Program-made: the position numbers and the translations under genes
Assembly: GCF_000234665.1 (NCBI RefSeq)
Contig: NC_018327.1
Location: forward strand, 467,998 to 531,997
From: Leishmania mexicana MHOM/GT/2001/U1103
Taxonomy: Eukaryota; Euglenozoa; Kinetoplastea; Trypanosomatida; Trypanosomatidae
Reading direction: 5' to 3'
DNA: 64,000 nt
Shown: positions 42,015-52,218 of the stretch, piece by piece
How positions within the stretch are numbered: position 1 is the stretch's first letter
How the letters are laid out: every line of letters starts with the position of its first letter
The notes under the pieces: model-generated
What the model was told of the DNA's origin: nothing
The model's database searches: none
What the model saw: only the letters and a program-made list of their open reading frames with translations

Positions 42015-43641
42015 AGCGAACGCCTAGATCCGACGCTACGGGTGGAGAGAAGGAGCAACAAACAAAGAGCACAACGGTGAATCAGTGCTCCCTGAGCCAG
42101 TGAAGCCCCGAAGACGAGAACGCACACACCGAAGGAAAGGAGGATGTGTGTCGAAGAAAGGCACCCAGTGGAGGGAGAAAGTGAGAGCCACCGCAGGCTT
42201 CGAGAGGCGTGGGGTAAACGTTGTGCTTCTGCGCTCACACACTCGCATGGAAGACAACAACATACAAGCAAAAATAAAAACGAAGGAACGAATGGAGGGC
42301 AGTGGGGGAGGGGGGAGGGGCTCAGACAGCACACCGGCAATACGCGCAAAGTGACGCTACCCTCTCGAGAAAGCGAAGCACGGGGGGGCTTGAGAGGAAA
42401 CGCAGGAAAACGCACCGCTTCCAATGAGTCCTTCAAGTGAGCCAACGAGAGCACGCACATAACACGATGAACGAGCGGGGGAGCGATGATGAGCGGTCGC
42501 GACACTAGAACGGTCCCTATAGAGAAATCAGGACGAAGCCCACCTGACAAACAAAAATACCAAACGAATGAGAGATGCGCTGCTGTCCACCTACTGGCCG
42601 GTGCGCAGACGGAGAAATAGGATCCCCCTCCAAAAAAAACGAAAGGGGGAGGAACAGGAAAGAGGGGAGGGGCACTGTGATAAGGCAAAGCGCGGCGTAA
42701 CCACACAAGGAGAGAGAGTGGCCAGCAAGAAGCCTGTTGCGCAGGTAACCTGCTCCGCAACTCAGCGGTTTACACCCCCTCTGTCCTCTCATGGGTCTTG
42801 TAACGGTGCCTCCGCGGCTGCTGAAAACATTTCCCTCCTCTTCTCTTAACTCTGTTCCGTTTGATGTGAAGCACATCTGAAACTCGGCTCTCCCTAGAAC
42901 GCCACAGGCCCAACGCGTGGTGCGAAGTGGCGGTACGCGGTGCGCTACGGCAGTGCGCCGACTCAGTCATATGCGAGCACGGCCACTGCCACATACTCCG
43001 CCCACCTGCCTCCCAGGTCGCCTCACAGTCGCTGCCATCGTGCCGGTTGCCACCCCTGAGGCATCCCTCGCGATGGCGCAGGCTCCCCAGCAGCAGGCAG
43101 TGCGACGCCCCGGCGTGGGATACGCTCGAGTCGCGCTGACACGCTCCCCATCGCATGGGTGGTACAGACGCGTGCGCTGTCGCCGGTCGCCCCGACGCAC
43201 CGCCGTCCAGGACACGACCCCTGATAGCAGTAGCCATGAAGCCCTCTGACGTCCCCCAGCTCGTAGGTGCTTTTACCCCTGCCACCGCCAGATGTGGTTT
43301 GGCATTGCCAGGGTTAGGTGGGGGCTGCTCGGCCTGCCCACACAGAGTGGGGGCGCACGGTGCCCTGGGGTACCACGCACCGAGAGGGGTCCTCCGTCAT
43401 CAGGCAAAAGAAATTGGGATTATCGGAATGATTGGGGGTAGCGATGTATAAACAAAAGGCGAGGGACAGGAATGTCGCCATCGTGAAGAATAAAACTGGA
43501 AGCAGAACCTTTCCTTGATGTTGGTAGGGTGGTGCAACGACGGGTAGGCGACCTTTTGTCGATGTCGCCTATACAACACCCACCAGATCCACGCTGCCAT
43601 AGGTTTCCTATCCCTTCGCTGCACCCGCCACCCGCAGGTTT
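42015..43641. other. Spacer between Stealth paralogues 1 and 2
   Basis: It contains 5' flanking DNA of paralogue 1, then the SIDER-like copy 2 (42912-43404). The stretch 43405-43641, immediately 3' of paralogue 2, is duplicated with the gene at offset 3384. No other gene is supported. Confidence 0.65.
42912..43404 (+). repeat. SIDER-like degenerate retroposon, copy 2
   Basis: It is highly similar to copies 1 and 5 across its length. From 43091 rightward it is also part of the 2549-bp duplication that carries Stealth paralogues 2 and 3. Relative to the minus-strand transcripts it lies antisense, within the probable 3' UTR of paralogue 2. Confidence 0.75.
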
Positions 43642-45639
43642 TTAAAGTTCCCACGGGGCCGGCGGTGCGTTCTGGATCGCTATGCTCAGAAGCATGTGAA
43701 ACGCTATTCGGACCTCTGTGTGGTTGGCGTCGTCCAAAATGTTGTCGTTGAAGCCCATGAACAGCGGATGCATCAGCCACTCGTACTTTAGGCGCGCCCC
43801 AAGCAGCAGAGCCTTCATCTCGCTATCAATCATCTCGAACAGAAACGTCTCGTCGTGCCGCGTGTGGTGGAACATGTCGTATAGCAGGCTGTAGTAGTGG
43901 TCGTCGGTCCTCGCCGCCCACAACGGCGACTCGCTGCCGCACGTGTCGCCAGTCCCCACCTCAGGGATCGCGTACAGCTCCTTCAGCGCTGCAAGCCCCC
44001 GGCTCGGCTGCACCGCATCGCGCACCCACCAGTACCCAAGCTCCACGGCAAGGTCCGGCCGCTGCAGCTGCACGCCCCAAGTGTCGTCGTACAGCGCCCC
44101 GAACATCGACATGTCCGCGCTGCCGCCAGACAGGCGCCACGACACGCGTCGAGCAGCATCCATCGGGTCCCTGAGAACGTTGGCAGCCCACCAAGACTCG
44201 AGCGTGTCGCGCACGTCCGCGAACGCGTCGGCCGGCGCGGCGCGCCACACAGAGCTCCACAGGTGCCGCTCCATCCCGCGCATCATCGCCACCTCAAAGA
44301 CCGCATACTCATCGATGGGGGAGTACGGGTGCATCTCGCGTTCGTACGCGGCGCGGGTGGCGTTGGTGAAGTCGAAGAACTCCACCTCATTCAGACGCCG
44401 GTACACCTCAACGTCCACCAGCTGCGGGCTATGGGCGTACCCAAATGGGAGGCCGACGCCGTCGAGGCGAATCGACGATAAATAGTAGTAGTAATGGCTA
44501 CTCACACCGTGTCCACGCGGCGTCACGCCACAGTTCGGGTCAGGCAACGCAAACGCCTTCGTCGTCGCCCATGAGGGCAATAGGAGCACATTCTCCGACC
44601 ACTCGCTGCTGCGCCCCTTCGCGTTCAGAGCGGAGAGCACACGCTGAAGCATGCAGCTGCTGACTTCCTCGCGGGCACGCATGACCTGCATTCGCTCTGA
44701 CCGGGTCATCTCGCCCTTCGCCTCCATGTACTCCGTGTCACTGTGGAGCACCGGATCCAGCAGTAATGCGGCGCGTCCAGTCCCATTCGACGCGAGCGAC
44801 GCCTTTGTCGACCCCTCGCTGCCCCGACTGAGATTGTACACATGTAGACGCTGGCGAAGCGGCGACAGGGGGCGGAACAAGTCGAAGAAGGAGACTTGCC
44901 GCCCCAGCATCATGTCGTTTGCAATGTAGAGGAAAAAGCGCGAGATGCCCGGAATGCGATGCAGCCCGGACTCTATCACGTTCGAGTTCAGCGTCGGCAG
45001 CACCCACGCCGCCTCCTCAGCGCTGAACATATCCGCATGCGTCACCACGCGCAGCTCCGGGAACCTCTCCGTGTCAAGCCACGCGGGCACCTGGTCCTTG
45101 TCAGACAGGACAAGGTACACGCGCCGCACCAGCGACACAACCCCGTCCCCCGCGTCAGCGTCGCTCATGTTCACCCGGTACCCAAGCTCACCCAGCCGCC
45201 GCACGTCCGCAGCGTGGCGGTGGTGGTACTGCGCAAGCGCGCCGCTCGCAAGCACGAACTCGCGCAGCGACCGCAGCGAGTACCGCAGCTCCTCCCAGTC
45301 GCGGTACCGCCGCTGCTCGAACCGCACGTGCCGCGCCTCAAGGTTGCGCCGGAACGACGGCGCTCTCGGGTTCACGAACGTGTACACAATGTCCAGCTGC
45401 ATCGGCGTCGCAACGCGCGTCGCGCTGTCCACGGTCCACAGCGTCGCGTTGTGCGCAGCGAAGAAGTCGTAGTACGCGCTCCTCGGCCCCTCGTGCGGCG
45501 ACGCCACGTACGACGCCGCCACGCGCAGGAACTCCCGCTCCACGCCGCTACCCCCGGCCGTCGCGTCGCTGTAGCAGAACCGCTCACCAGCATCGTCCGG
45601 CGAGTACAGCATCAGCACAGTGCTATCCACAGGCGTCTC
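43091..45639 (-). repeat. 2549-bp duplicated segment, copy 1 (Stealth 2)
   Basis: It matches 46475-49023 at a constant offset of 3384 with very few mismatches. It runs from inside a SIDER-like element through the 3' flank and nearly the whole Stealth coding region, and stops at the codons for ETPVDS, leaving out the membrane-anchor exon sequence. Confidence 0.92.
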
Positions 45640-45885
45640 GTTAAAGCCACTATGAGTAACACCAGGGGCAGTGTGAAGAGCGCAGAGCTCCTCGGGCATG
45701 GGCCGAAGCTTCTCATAATGAGTAGAGCGGTTCTTCCAGAAACTCAATACTGTCAGGCAGATGAAGAGAAACAAAAACCCGATGCATGCAACGCGGAACG
45801 AGGTCGTCCGGTATTTACGCAAATGATGGAGGAAGACAAACCTCGCGGTTGATGCCCAGCTGTTTTTTGAGACGGATGTTCTCAT
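43642..45885 (-). CDS. Stealth-family hexose-1-phosphate transferase, paralogue 2
   Basis: From the first ATG (MRTSVSKNSWAS) it encodes 747 residues; the open frame continues to a GTG 21 codons upstream. It is a predicted type II membrane protein, anchor FRVACIGFLFLFICLTVLSFW at about 30-50. CR1 (QLDIVYTFVN) and CR2 are essentially the paralogue 1 sequence, except IANDMMLG in place of FNNDMMLG. CR3 is distinct (GYAHSPQLVDVEVYRRLNEV, about 478-500), and CR4 ends LFMGFNDNILDDANHTEVRI close to the C-terminus. The C-terminal half is strongly diverged from paralogue 1 but identical to paralogue 3 apart from one Asp/Glu change, so substrate specificity probably differs from paralogue 1. Golgi sugar-phosphate transfer is inferred from the family. 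Confidence 0.9.
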   Translation of the reverse strand: MRTSVSKNSWASTARFVFLHHLRKYRTTSFRVACIGFLFLFICLTVLSFWKNRSTHYEKLRPMPEELCALHTAPGVTHSGFNETPVDSTVLMLYSPDDAGERFCYSDATAGGSGVEREFLRVAASYVASPHEGPRSAYYDFFAAHNATLWTVDSATRVATPMQLDIVYTFVNPRAPSFRRNLEARHVRFEQRRYRDWEELRYSLRSLREFVLASGALAQYHHRHAADVRRLGELGYRVNMSDADAGDGVVSLVRRVYLVLSDKDQVPAWLDTERFPELRVVTHADMFSAEEAAWVLPTLNSNVIESGLHRIPGISRFFLYIANDMMLGRQVSFFDLFRPLSPLRQRLHVYNLSRGSEGSTKASLASNGTGRAALLLDPVLHSDTEYMEAKGEMTRSERMQVMRAREEVSSCMLQRVLSALNAKGRSSEWSENVLLLPSWATTKAFALPDPNCGVTPRGHGVSSHYYYYLSSIRLDGVGLPFGYAHSPQLVDVEVYRRLNEVEFFDFTNATRAAYEREMHPYSPIDEYAVFEVAMMRGMERHLWSSVWRAAPADAFADVRDTLESWWAANVLRDPMDAARRVSWRLSGGSADMSMFGALYDDTWGVQLQRPDLAVELGYWWVRDAVQPSRGLAALKELYAIPEVGTGDTCGSESPLWAARTDDHYYSLLYDMFHHTRHDETFLFEMIDSEMKALLLGARLKYEWLMHPLFMGFNDNILDDANHTEVRIAFHMLLSIAIQNAPPAPWEL

Positions 45886-47025
45886 AATTGTGTCTTGCAA
45901 TCGCAGTGGAAAGCACCTCTTAGCCGTGATGATCAGATGCCTCACCACTGCCCACCGTTCTCGTCAATGTTCCAGCTCGTCTGAATGTTCAGAGCGGACC
46001 AAGGGTGCAGGGCTGTTGCCCAGGAACGTCTTCGACGTTTGAAGGATGGGATTGCCGTGGGACGCCAAGAAGGGAGATGAAGCGACACAAGAGCACAGCC
46101 GTTGTCAAACAAAAAGAGGGCGCAGGTGGTGAGGCTGTTGCTTCTTATTTTTCCTTTGCGAAACAAGCCCCCCCCACACACCCCAAAAGGAACCGGCACG
46201 CGAGTGGCCATGAAGTTGACCAGCAGCGACTTCCTTGCGCCGCCAACCTCAGCCCCCGCTTCCTTCGTGTCCGCCCCTTGGCATTCAGCAGGAACACGAT
46301 GAACGGGTGTGGTCACACCCTCAACCCCGTGTTCGACCACTCACAGGAGCAGATCATCTTCGTGCACATGTCTATTCCACCTTACAACACACCCCAATCC
46401 ATACTCTACCCGCCCTGTCACAGGCTCCTCATCGCGTCGCGCAACCCTCGGGGTGGCACTCAGGCTCTCCGCACCAGCAGGCAGTGCGACGCCCCGGCGT
46501 GGGATACGCTCGAGTCGCGCTGACACGCTCCCCATCGCATGGGTGGTACAGACGCGTGCGCTGTCGCCGGTCGCCCCGACGCACCGCCGTCCAGGACACG
46601 ACCCCTGATAGCAGTAGCCATGAAGCCCTCTGACGTCCCCCAGCTCGTAGGTGCTTTTACCCCTGCCACCGCCAGATGTGGTTTGGCATTGGCAGGGTTA
46701 GGTGGGGGCTGCTCGGCTTGCCCACACAGAGTGGGGGCGCACGGTGCCCTGGGGTACCACGCACCGAGAGGGGTCCTCCGTCATCAGGCAAAAGAAATTG
46801 GGATTATCGGAATGATTGGGGGTAGCGATGTATAAACAAAAGGCGAGGGACAGGAATGTCGCCATCGTGAAGAATAAAACTGGAAGCAGAACCTTTCCTT
46901 GATGTTGGTAGGGTGGTGCAACGACGGGTAGGCGACCTTTTGTCGATGTCGCCTATACAACACCCACCAGATCCACGCTGCCATAGGTTTCCTATCCCTT
47001 CGCTGCACCCGCCACCCGCAGGTTT
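45886..47025. other. Spacer between Stealth paralogues 2 and 3
   Basis: 45886-46354 is unique. It is followed by SIDER-like copy 3 (46355-46788) and a duplicate of the 3' flank of paralogue 2. No gene is supported. Confidence 0.6.
46355..46788 (+). repeat. SIDER-like degenerate retroposon, copy 3 (chimeric)
   Basis: From 46475 rightward it is nearly identical to copy 2. Its left 120 bp instead resembles the left part of inverted copy 4 (motifs CAATCCATACTCTACC and CTGTCACAGGC.CCTCATCGCG). The switch point coincides with the edge of the 2549-bp duplication. Confidence 0.75.
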
Positions 47026-49023
47026 TTAAAGTTCCCACGGGGCCGGCGGTGCGTTCTGGATCGCTATGCTCAGAAGCATGTGAAACGCTATTCGGACCTC
47101 TGTGTGGTTGGCGTCGTCCAAAATGTTGTCGTTGAAGCCCATGAACAGCGGATGCATCAGCCACTCGTACTTTAGGCGCGCCCCAAGCAGCAGAGCCTTC
47201 ATCTCGCTATCAATCATCTCGAACAGAAACGTCTCGTCGTGCCGCGTGTGGTGGAACATGTCGTATAGCAGGCTGTAGTAGTGGTCGTCGGTCCTCGCCG
47301 CCCACAACGGCGACTCGCTGCCGCACGTGTCGCCAGTCCCCACCTCAGGGATCGCGTACAGCTCCTTCAGCGCTGCAAGCCCCCGGCTCGGCTGCACCGC
47401 ATCGCGCACCCACCAGTACCCAAGCTCCACGGCAAGGTCCGGCCGCTGCAGCTGCACGCCCCAAGTGTCGTCGTACAGCGCCCCGAACATCGACATGTCC
47501 GCGCTGCCGCCAGACAGGCGCCACGACACGCGTCGAGCAGCATCCATCGGGTCCCTGAGAACGTTGGCAGCCCACCAAGACTCGAGCGTGTCGCGCACGT
47601 CCGCGAACGCGTCGGCCGGCGCGGCGCGCCACACAGAGCTCCACAGGTGCCGCTCCATCCCGCGCATCATCGCCACCTCAAAGACCGCATACTCATCGAT
47701 GGGGGAGTACGGGTGCATCTCGCGTTCGTACGCGGCGCGGGTGGCGTTGGTGAAGTCGAAGAACTCCACCTCATTCAGACGCCGGTACACCTCAACGTCC
47801 ACCAGCTGCGGGCTATGGGCGTACCCAAATGGGAGGCCGACGCCGTCGAGGCGAATCGACGATAAATAGTAGTAGTAATGGCTACTCACACCGTGTCCAC
47901 GCGGCGTCACGCCACAGTTCGGGTCAGGCAACGCAAACGCCTTCGTCGTCGCCCATGAGGGCAATAGGAGCACATTCTCCGACCACTCGCTGCTGCGCCC
48001 CTTCGCGTTCAGAGCGGAGAGCACACGCTGAAGCATGCAGCTGCTGACTTCCTCGCGGGCACGCATGACCTGCATTCGCTCTGACCGGGTCATCTCGCCC
48101 TTCGCCTCCATGTACTCCGTGTCACTGTGGAGCACCGGCTCCAGCAGTAATGCGGCGCGTCCAGTCCCATTCGACGCGAGCGACGCCTTTGTCGACCCCT
48201 CGCTGCCCCGACTGAGATTGTACACATGTAGACGCTGGCGAAGCGGCGACAGGGGGCGGAACAAGTCGAAGAAGGAGACTTGCCGCCCCAGCATCATGTC
48301 GTTTGCAATGTAGAGGAAAAAGCGCGAGATGCCCGGAATGCGATGCAGCCCGGACTCTATCACGTTCGAGTTCAGCGTCGGCAGCACCCACGCCGCCTCC
48401 TCAGCGCTGAACATATCCGCATGCGTCACCACGCGCAGCTCCGGGAACCTCTCCGTGTCAAGCCACGCGGGCACCTGGTCCTTGTCAGACAGGACAAGGT
48501 ACACGCGCCGCACCAGCGACACAACCCCGTCCCCCGCGTCAGCGTCGCTCATGTTCACCCGGTACCCAAGCTCACCCAGCCGCCGCACGTCCGCAGCGTG
48601 GCGGTGGTGGTACTGCGCAAGCGCGCCGCTCGCAAGCACGAACTCGCGCAGCGACCGCAGCGAGTACCGCAGCTCCTCCCAGTCGCGGTACCGCCGCTGC
48701 TCGAACCGCACGTGCCGCGCCTCAAGGTTGCGCCGGAACGACGGCGCTCTCGGGTTCACGAACGTGTACACAATGTCCAGCTGCATCGGCGTCGCAACGC
48801 GCGTCGCGCTGTCCACGGTCCACAGCGTCGCGTTGTGCGCAGCGAAGAAGTCGTAGTACGCGCTCCTCGGCCCCTCGTGCGGCGACGCCACGTACGACGC
48901 CGCCACGCGCAGGAACTCCCGCTCCACGCCGCTACCCCCGGCCGTCGCGTCGCTGTAGCAGAACCGCTCACCAGCATCGTCCGGCGAGTACAGCATCAGC
49001 ACAGTGCTATCCACAGGCGTCTC
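46475..49023 (-). repeat. 2549-bp duplicated segment, copy 2 (Stealth 3)
   Basis: This is the second copy of 43091-45639, offset 3384. The right border falls at the CAGGCGTCTC motif, after which the sequence is unrelated to both other paralogues. Confidence 0.92.
47026..48996 (-). pseudogene. Stealth-family paralogue 3, N-terminally truncated (probable pseudogene or anchor-less form)
   Basis: The reading frame is intact from CR1 through CR4 and matches paralogue 2 except for one Asp-to-Glu change. Upstream of the shared ETPVDS codons, however, the frame runs only to a stop at 49129-49131 and contains no ATG. The first usable ATG is inside the shared block (MLYSPDDAG, 48996), giving about 656 residues. 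No hydrophobic anchor or signal peptide occurs in this frame, and the overlapping frame starting at 49301 encodes no membrane segment either. The protein would therefore not enter the secretory pathway, where the family acts. It may be a recent pseudogene, a donor for gene conversion, or have an unseen 5' structure. The near-perfect body argues for recent origin or homogenisation. Confidence 0.8.
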
Positions 49024-50886
49024 AGCGAAACCTCTGCGGCTGTGACATAACGGATAATAGGCGCATTCGCGCTCATGGATGCATCGAGTCTGGCCGAGGT
49101 GGCCGAAAGCCAAAGGAGTCGGTCGGCGCTATATGAACAAGCACAGCGGAGATGAAGACGATGCAAAGAGAGGTGAGGGAAGACCTTTGACGGTGTAGAG
49201 CGGATTTGGCAAAGGAAACGCCAGCGTCTCTCCTCCACCACTTCGTCGTGGCTGCCAGTCAACAACAGCGTTCTGGATATCGACGGGCCAGAGCGGCGCA
49301 TGACCTTCGTCGAACAGGGTGCTCTCGCACGATCACCAGGAGCTAGGCGATACGATCAAAAAGAAAAAGAGGAAAAGATGGCGAAGCGGTCAAAAAGTAA
49401 AGCCGAATGTGGGCAAGTACTTTTAAAGGAAAAAGCCGAGAAAGGCGGAGAGGGGAAGAAAAAGCACGCGTGCATCTATATACATAGATACATAGGTATG
49501 TATCTCGGGATATGAGGCGGACACAGGGTCGAGGCAAGCAGTATATGTCTGAACAAGCACTCGGCAGGAAAAAATATCATTAGGGATCATACACGCCCGT
49601 CACTAGAGAAGAAAACATCGCCGAGGTAAAGATGATACGGTGGCAAAGGAAACTCCACACGTACTATGGGACGAGTGAGAAGAAACTTTGCTCAAGGAGG
49701 AGGACCAATGAGGAGTCTCACAAGGCGAGACGGGCACAAAGATGAGTAAGTGGCGATATTGTCAAACGATCCAGAAGGCATGAGTCGACGGCGGTGGATC
49801 CGCCACTGTAGATGGTGAGGGTATCCGTATGGTTGTGTCTTGCTTGCCATTGTACACCGTTGCTCTACACTGTAGAAGATGTAGGGAAAAGGAAAAGCTA
49901 AGGGCAGTTGGTGAGAGCATCCCTTGCCTCTCCTTGACGATGAGAGGCCGCACGAGCAAAAGGCAGCAAGAGCTCACACACACACACACATGCGTACGCA
50001 CACTCAGTCTCGGTCAGAGAACTTAACTGTGCCCGAAGCGGTCGCGCGCGCCTTTCTCTGTCCTAAGAACGAGTGGAACGAGACCAGACGAGAGAGATAA
50101 GAGAGAGAGGGAAATGTTGGGAGTGTGAACGACGGCACGGGAGGACGTGTTTGGTCGATTTGCTTTCTTCTCTCTTCAGTGAAGGGTTCGCGCGCAGGAT
50201 GCCACCTGTTCACTCCCGTACAGAGGAACACAAAAGACCCTAGAGGAGAAGCGCAAGAAAGACGAGAGCAGTGAAGAGACAGAGAAAGCAAATGGAGGCG
50301 CGGGAGCATCAAAATACAATGGCAGGAGGCAGATACAGAAACGTTCGCCTACTACTTTCCACGAAGGTGGCCGTTGAGCAGAGTACCGTTTTTCTGTACA
50401 TTTGGATGCGTCTTTCCCGCTGTACTGTTGGCCTTCCCTTCACACTGATGGCACTGGTTTGTGGTGCCGAGTTCAAACGAGGAACGCGATGGTCATTCAC
50501 CGCGACGTTGGCATGTTCACGGATCCTTTGTATGTCTCTCACACAGAGTGCACTTGAAGAGGAAACACATGCTCTGTTATGTACGACTCGCATCCTCATA
50601 CATGGCTTCGAAAGCAGATCTCTCTCGTCCAAGTCTGCGGGGCTTGGACCACGATAACAGGAGCCCTAGTGCCATCGATCCCGCGGCTACCCCCACGCCA
50701 CAAGGGAAGGAAAAGAAGTGCATTAGCACGTCAGAGCACGTGTCAGTGAGGGGAGAGGGGAGCTGCCGTAGAGAAAGGCTACAGGACGCAGCTGAGCGCA
50801 TTACAGTCTGTCATGAGCGCGCACATGTTACAGGGAAGGAGGGCTAGCCGAGAAGTAGGATGCCTCCTTTCCTTCTCCTCTCAGTA
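49024..50886. other. Intergenic spacer
   Basis: No gene is supported. It is unique, moderately complex sequence with a CA run near 49976-49990. It would hold the 5' flank of Stealth 3 and the 3' UTR of the EB1-like gene. Confidence 0.55.
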
Positions 50887-52218
50887 TCAAGCAGGATGAA
50901 GCAGCTCCACGAGGTCACGCAGGAGCGGTGGTATTGGTTTGCCTTGACGCCTTGCCGATTGCAGTGCTCGCGTCACAACAGTGTCCACCGTTGCATACTG
51001 CTGTGCCAACCGATCTCTCTCCTCCAGCAGCTCCCCTAGCTCCTCCAGAGAGAGAGTTTCACGGCCCTCTTGACTGAGACTGATATCCTGGTCGTACTTG
51101 GCTGCTGCTACACTGAGCACACGGTCCGTTTCTCCTTCACCTGCTCGGTGCGTGAGGTGGTAGTTGTGGCGCTCCTGTCCGTAGAGCACTTGCCTCTCCA
51201 GCTCCTCCACTTCATCTCGCAGCCGCACGAGGGTTGAGCGGAAAACGTGAGGAACGGCGATGGTGCCGCGCGTGTAGTGTGCATGAACAGTCCTTTCACG
51301 AAGAACCTGTTGGGCAGATTCCGACACATAACCTTTCGCGGGACCGGTTGCTGGTGTTCCACGCGCTGAGTTTGAGCTAGTCCTGATGCCTGCGTCTGGT
51401 AAGCCACCTCTGGACGAGGTGTGAGCGGATGTGGGGTCGCTGTTGGACCTGATCGGTGTGCGAAATGGCGAATTACTGTCCCGCGCCGAATTGCCGCGAT
51501 CGCGGTGTGTTCTCTCTCGCGAAGATGTACCAGACACGCTGCGGGCTGCGTGCAGCCAGCGAGGTGTCGTGCTGTTTTCTTCCCTCATGAGGTCAGCCTT
51601 GTTTTCGTGCGGTTGGGCCAACGCTCGAGCTTCCCGATGATCACTGCTGCTTGCCTGGCGACTGCGCAGCCGCACTGTGCGGTTCAGCTTGACACCCTCT
51701 ACAGTGCCTGCCACAACTCCTGCCTTCTTCTCCAGTGCCTTTTTCGAGTACTGTGCCAGTACCTTTGACATGAACAAGTACAACCACCGCAGCAGTACCA
51801 CGTGGTCCTGCAACTTCCCGGTGGCAAGCCGATTTGCGTCCACCGTGTTCCGGTGCTCGGCGGGTACGCACTCCTGCAGCATCTCTTGCAGGAGTCTCAT
51901 GTTGTGAAAACATACTTCACGTACAGAGACTGAATCACGTGACGGATCAGCGTTTTCGCAGACAGCCGCTGTGGCGGACCAGTCCAGTTTTCCCAGGTAC
52001 ACGTGCGCCTGGTCTGCGCGGCTCTTCGTAACGGGGGCCTCAGACGACTGTGTTGCTGCGCAGTTCTGGGCTACGCGGTTTACTGCAGCCTCGACAATGG
52101 TGCAGTACGCCGCCCCATCGCGGAGCGACTCCACCGCAGGATAGTCTGCCTCGCACAACTTGTTCAGCCATTGAAGTAGCTCCTTACGACCACTGAGGGC
52201 TGCAGATCTAGCGGACAT
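50887..52218 (-). CDS. EB1-like microtubule plus-end binding protein
   Basis: This 443-residue protein has an N-terminal EB1-type calponin-homology domain (residues about 8-155). It has RKELLQWLNKLC, the SLRDGAAYCTIVEAA motif that matches the LCSGAAYCQ-type signature of EB1, the KLDW strand, FHNMRLLQEML, and VDANRLATGKLQDHVVLLRWLYLFM, which parallels the VDKLVKGKFQDN...QWFKKF element. A Ser/Arg-rich basic linker (170-300) and a coiled-coil C-terminus (about 320-435, LVRLRDEVEELERQVLYG) follow, as expected for EB1 dimerisation. Human EB1 has about 270 residues; the extra length is the linker and an insertion inside the CH domain. A role at growing microtubule ends is expected. The ATG at 52218 is clear. 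Confidence 0.9.
   Translation of the reverse strand: MSARSAALSGRKELLQWLNKLCEADYPAVESLRDGAAYCTIVEAAVNRVAQNCAATQSSEAPVTKSRADQAHVYLGKLDWSATAAVCENADPSRDSVSVREVCFHNMRLLQEMLQECVPAEHRNTVDANRLATGKLQDHVVLLRWLYLFMSKVLAQYSKKALEKKAGVVAGTVEGVKLNRTVRLRSRQASSSDHREARALAQPHENKADLMREENSTTPRWLHAARSVSGTSSRERTHRDRGNSARDSNSPFRTPIRSNSDPTSAHTSSRGGLPDAGIRTSSNSARGTPATGPAKGYVSESAQQVLRERTVHAHYTRGTIAVPHVFRSTLVRLRDEVEELERQVLYGQERHNYHLTHRAGEGETDRVLSVAAAKYDQDISLSQEGRETLSLEELGELLEERDRLAQQYATVDTVVTRALQSARRQGKPIPPLLRDLVELLHPA

Noticed and set aside
45886..45948. Upstream extension of Stealth paralogue 2 to 45948
   Set aside because: The extension begins with GTG, which is not expected as a start in a trypanosomatid. The first ATG at 45885 still leaves a complete anchor.
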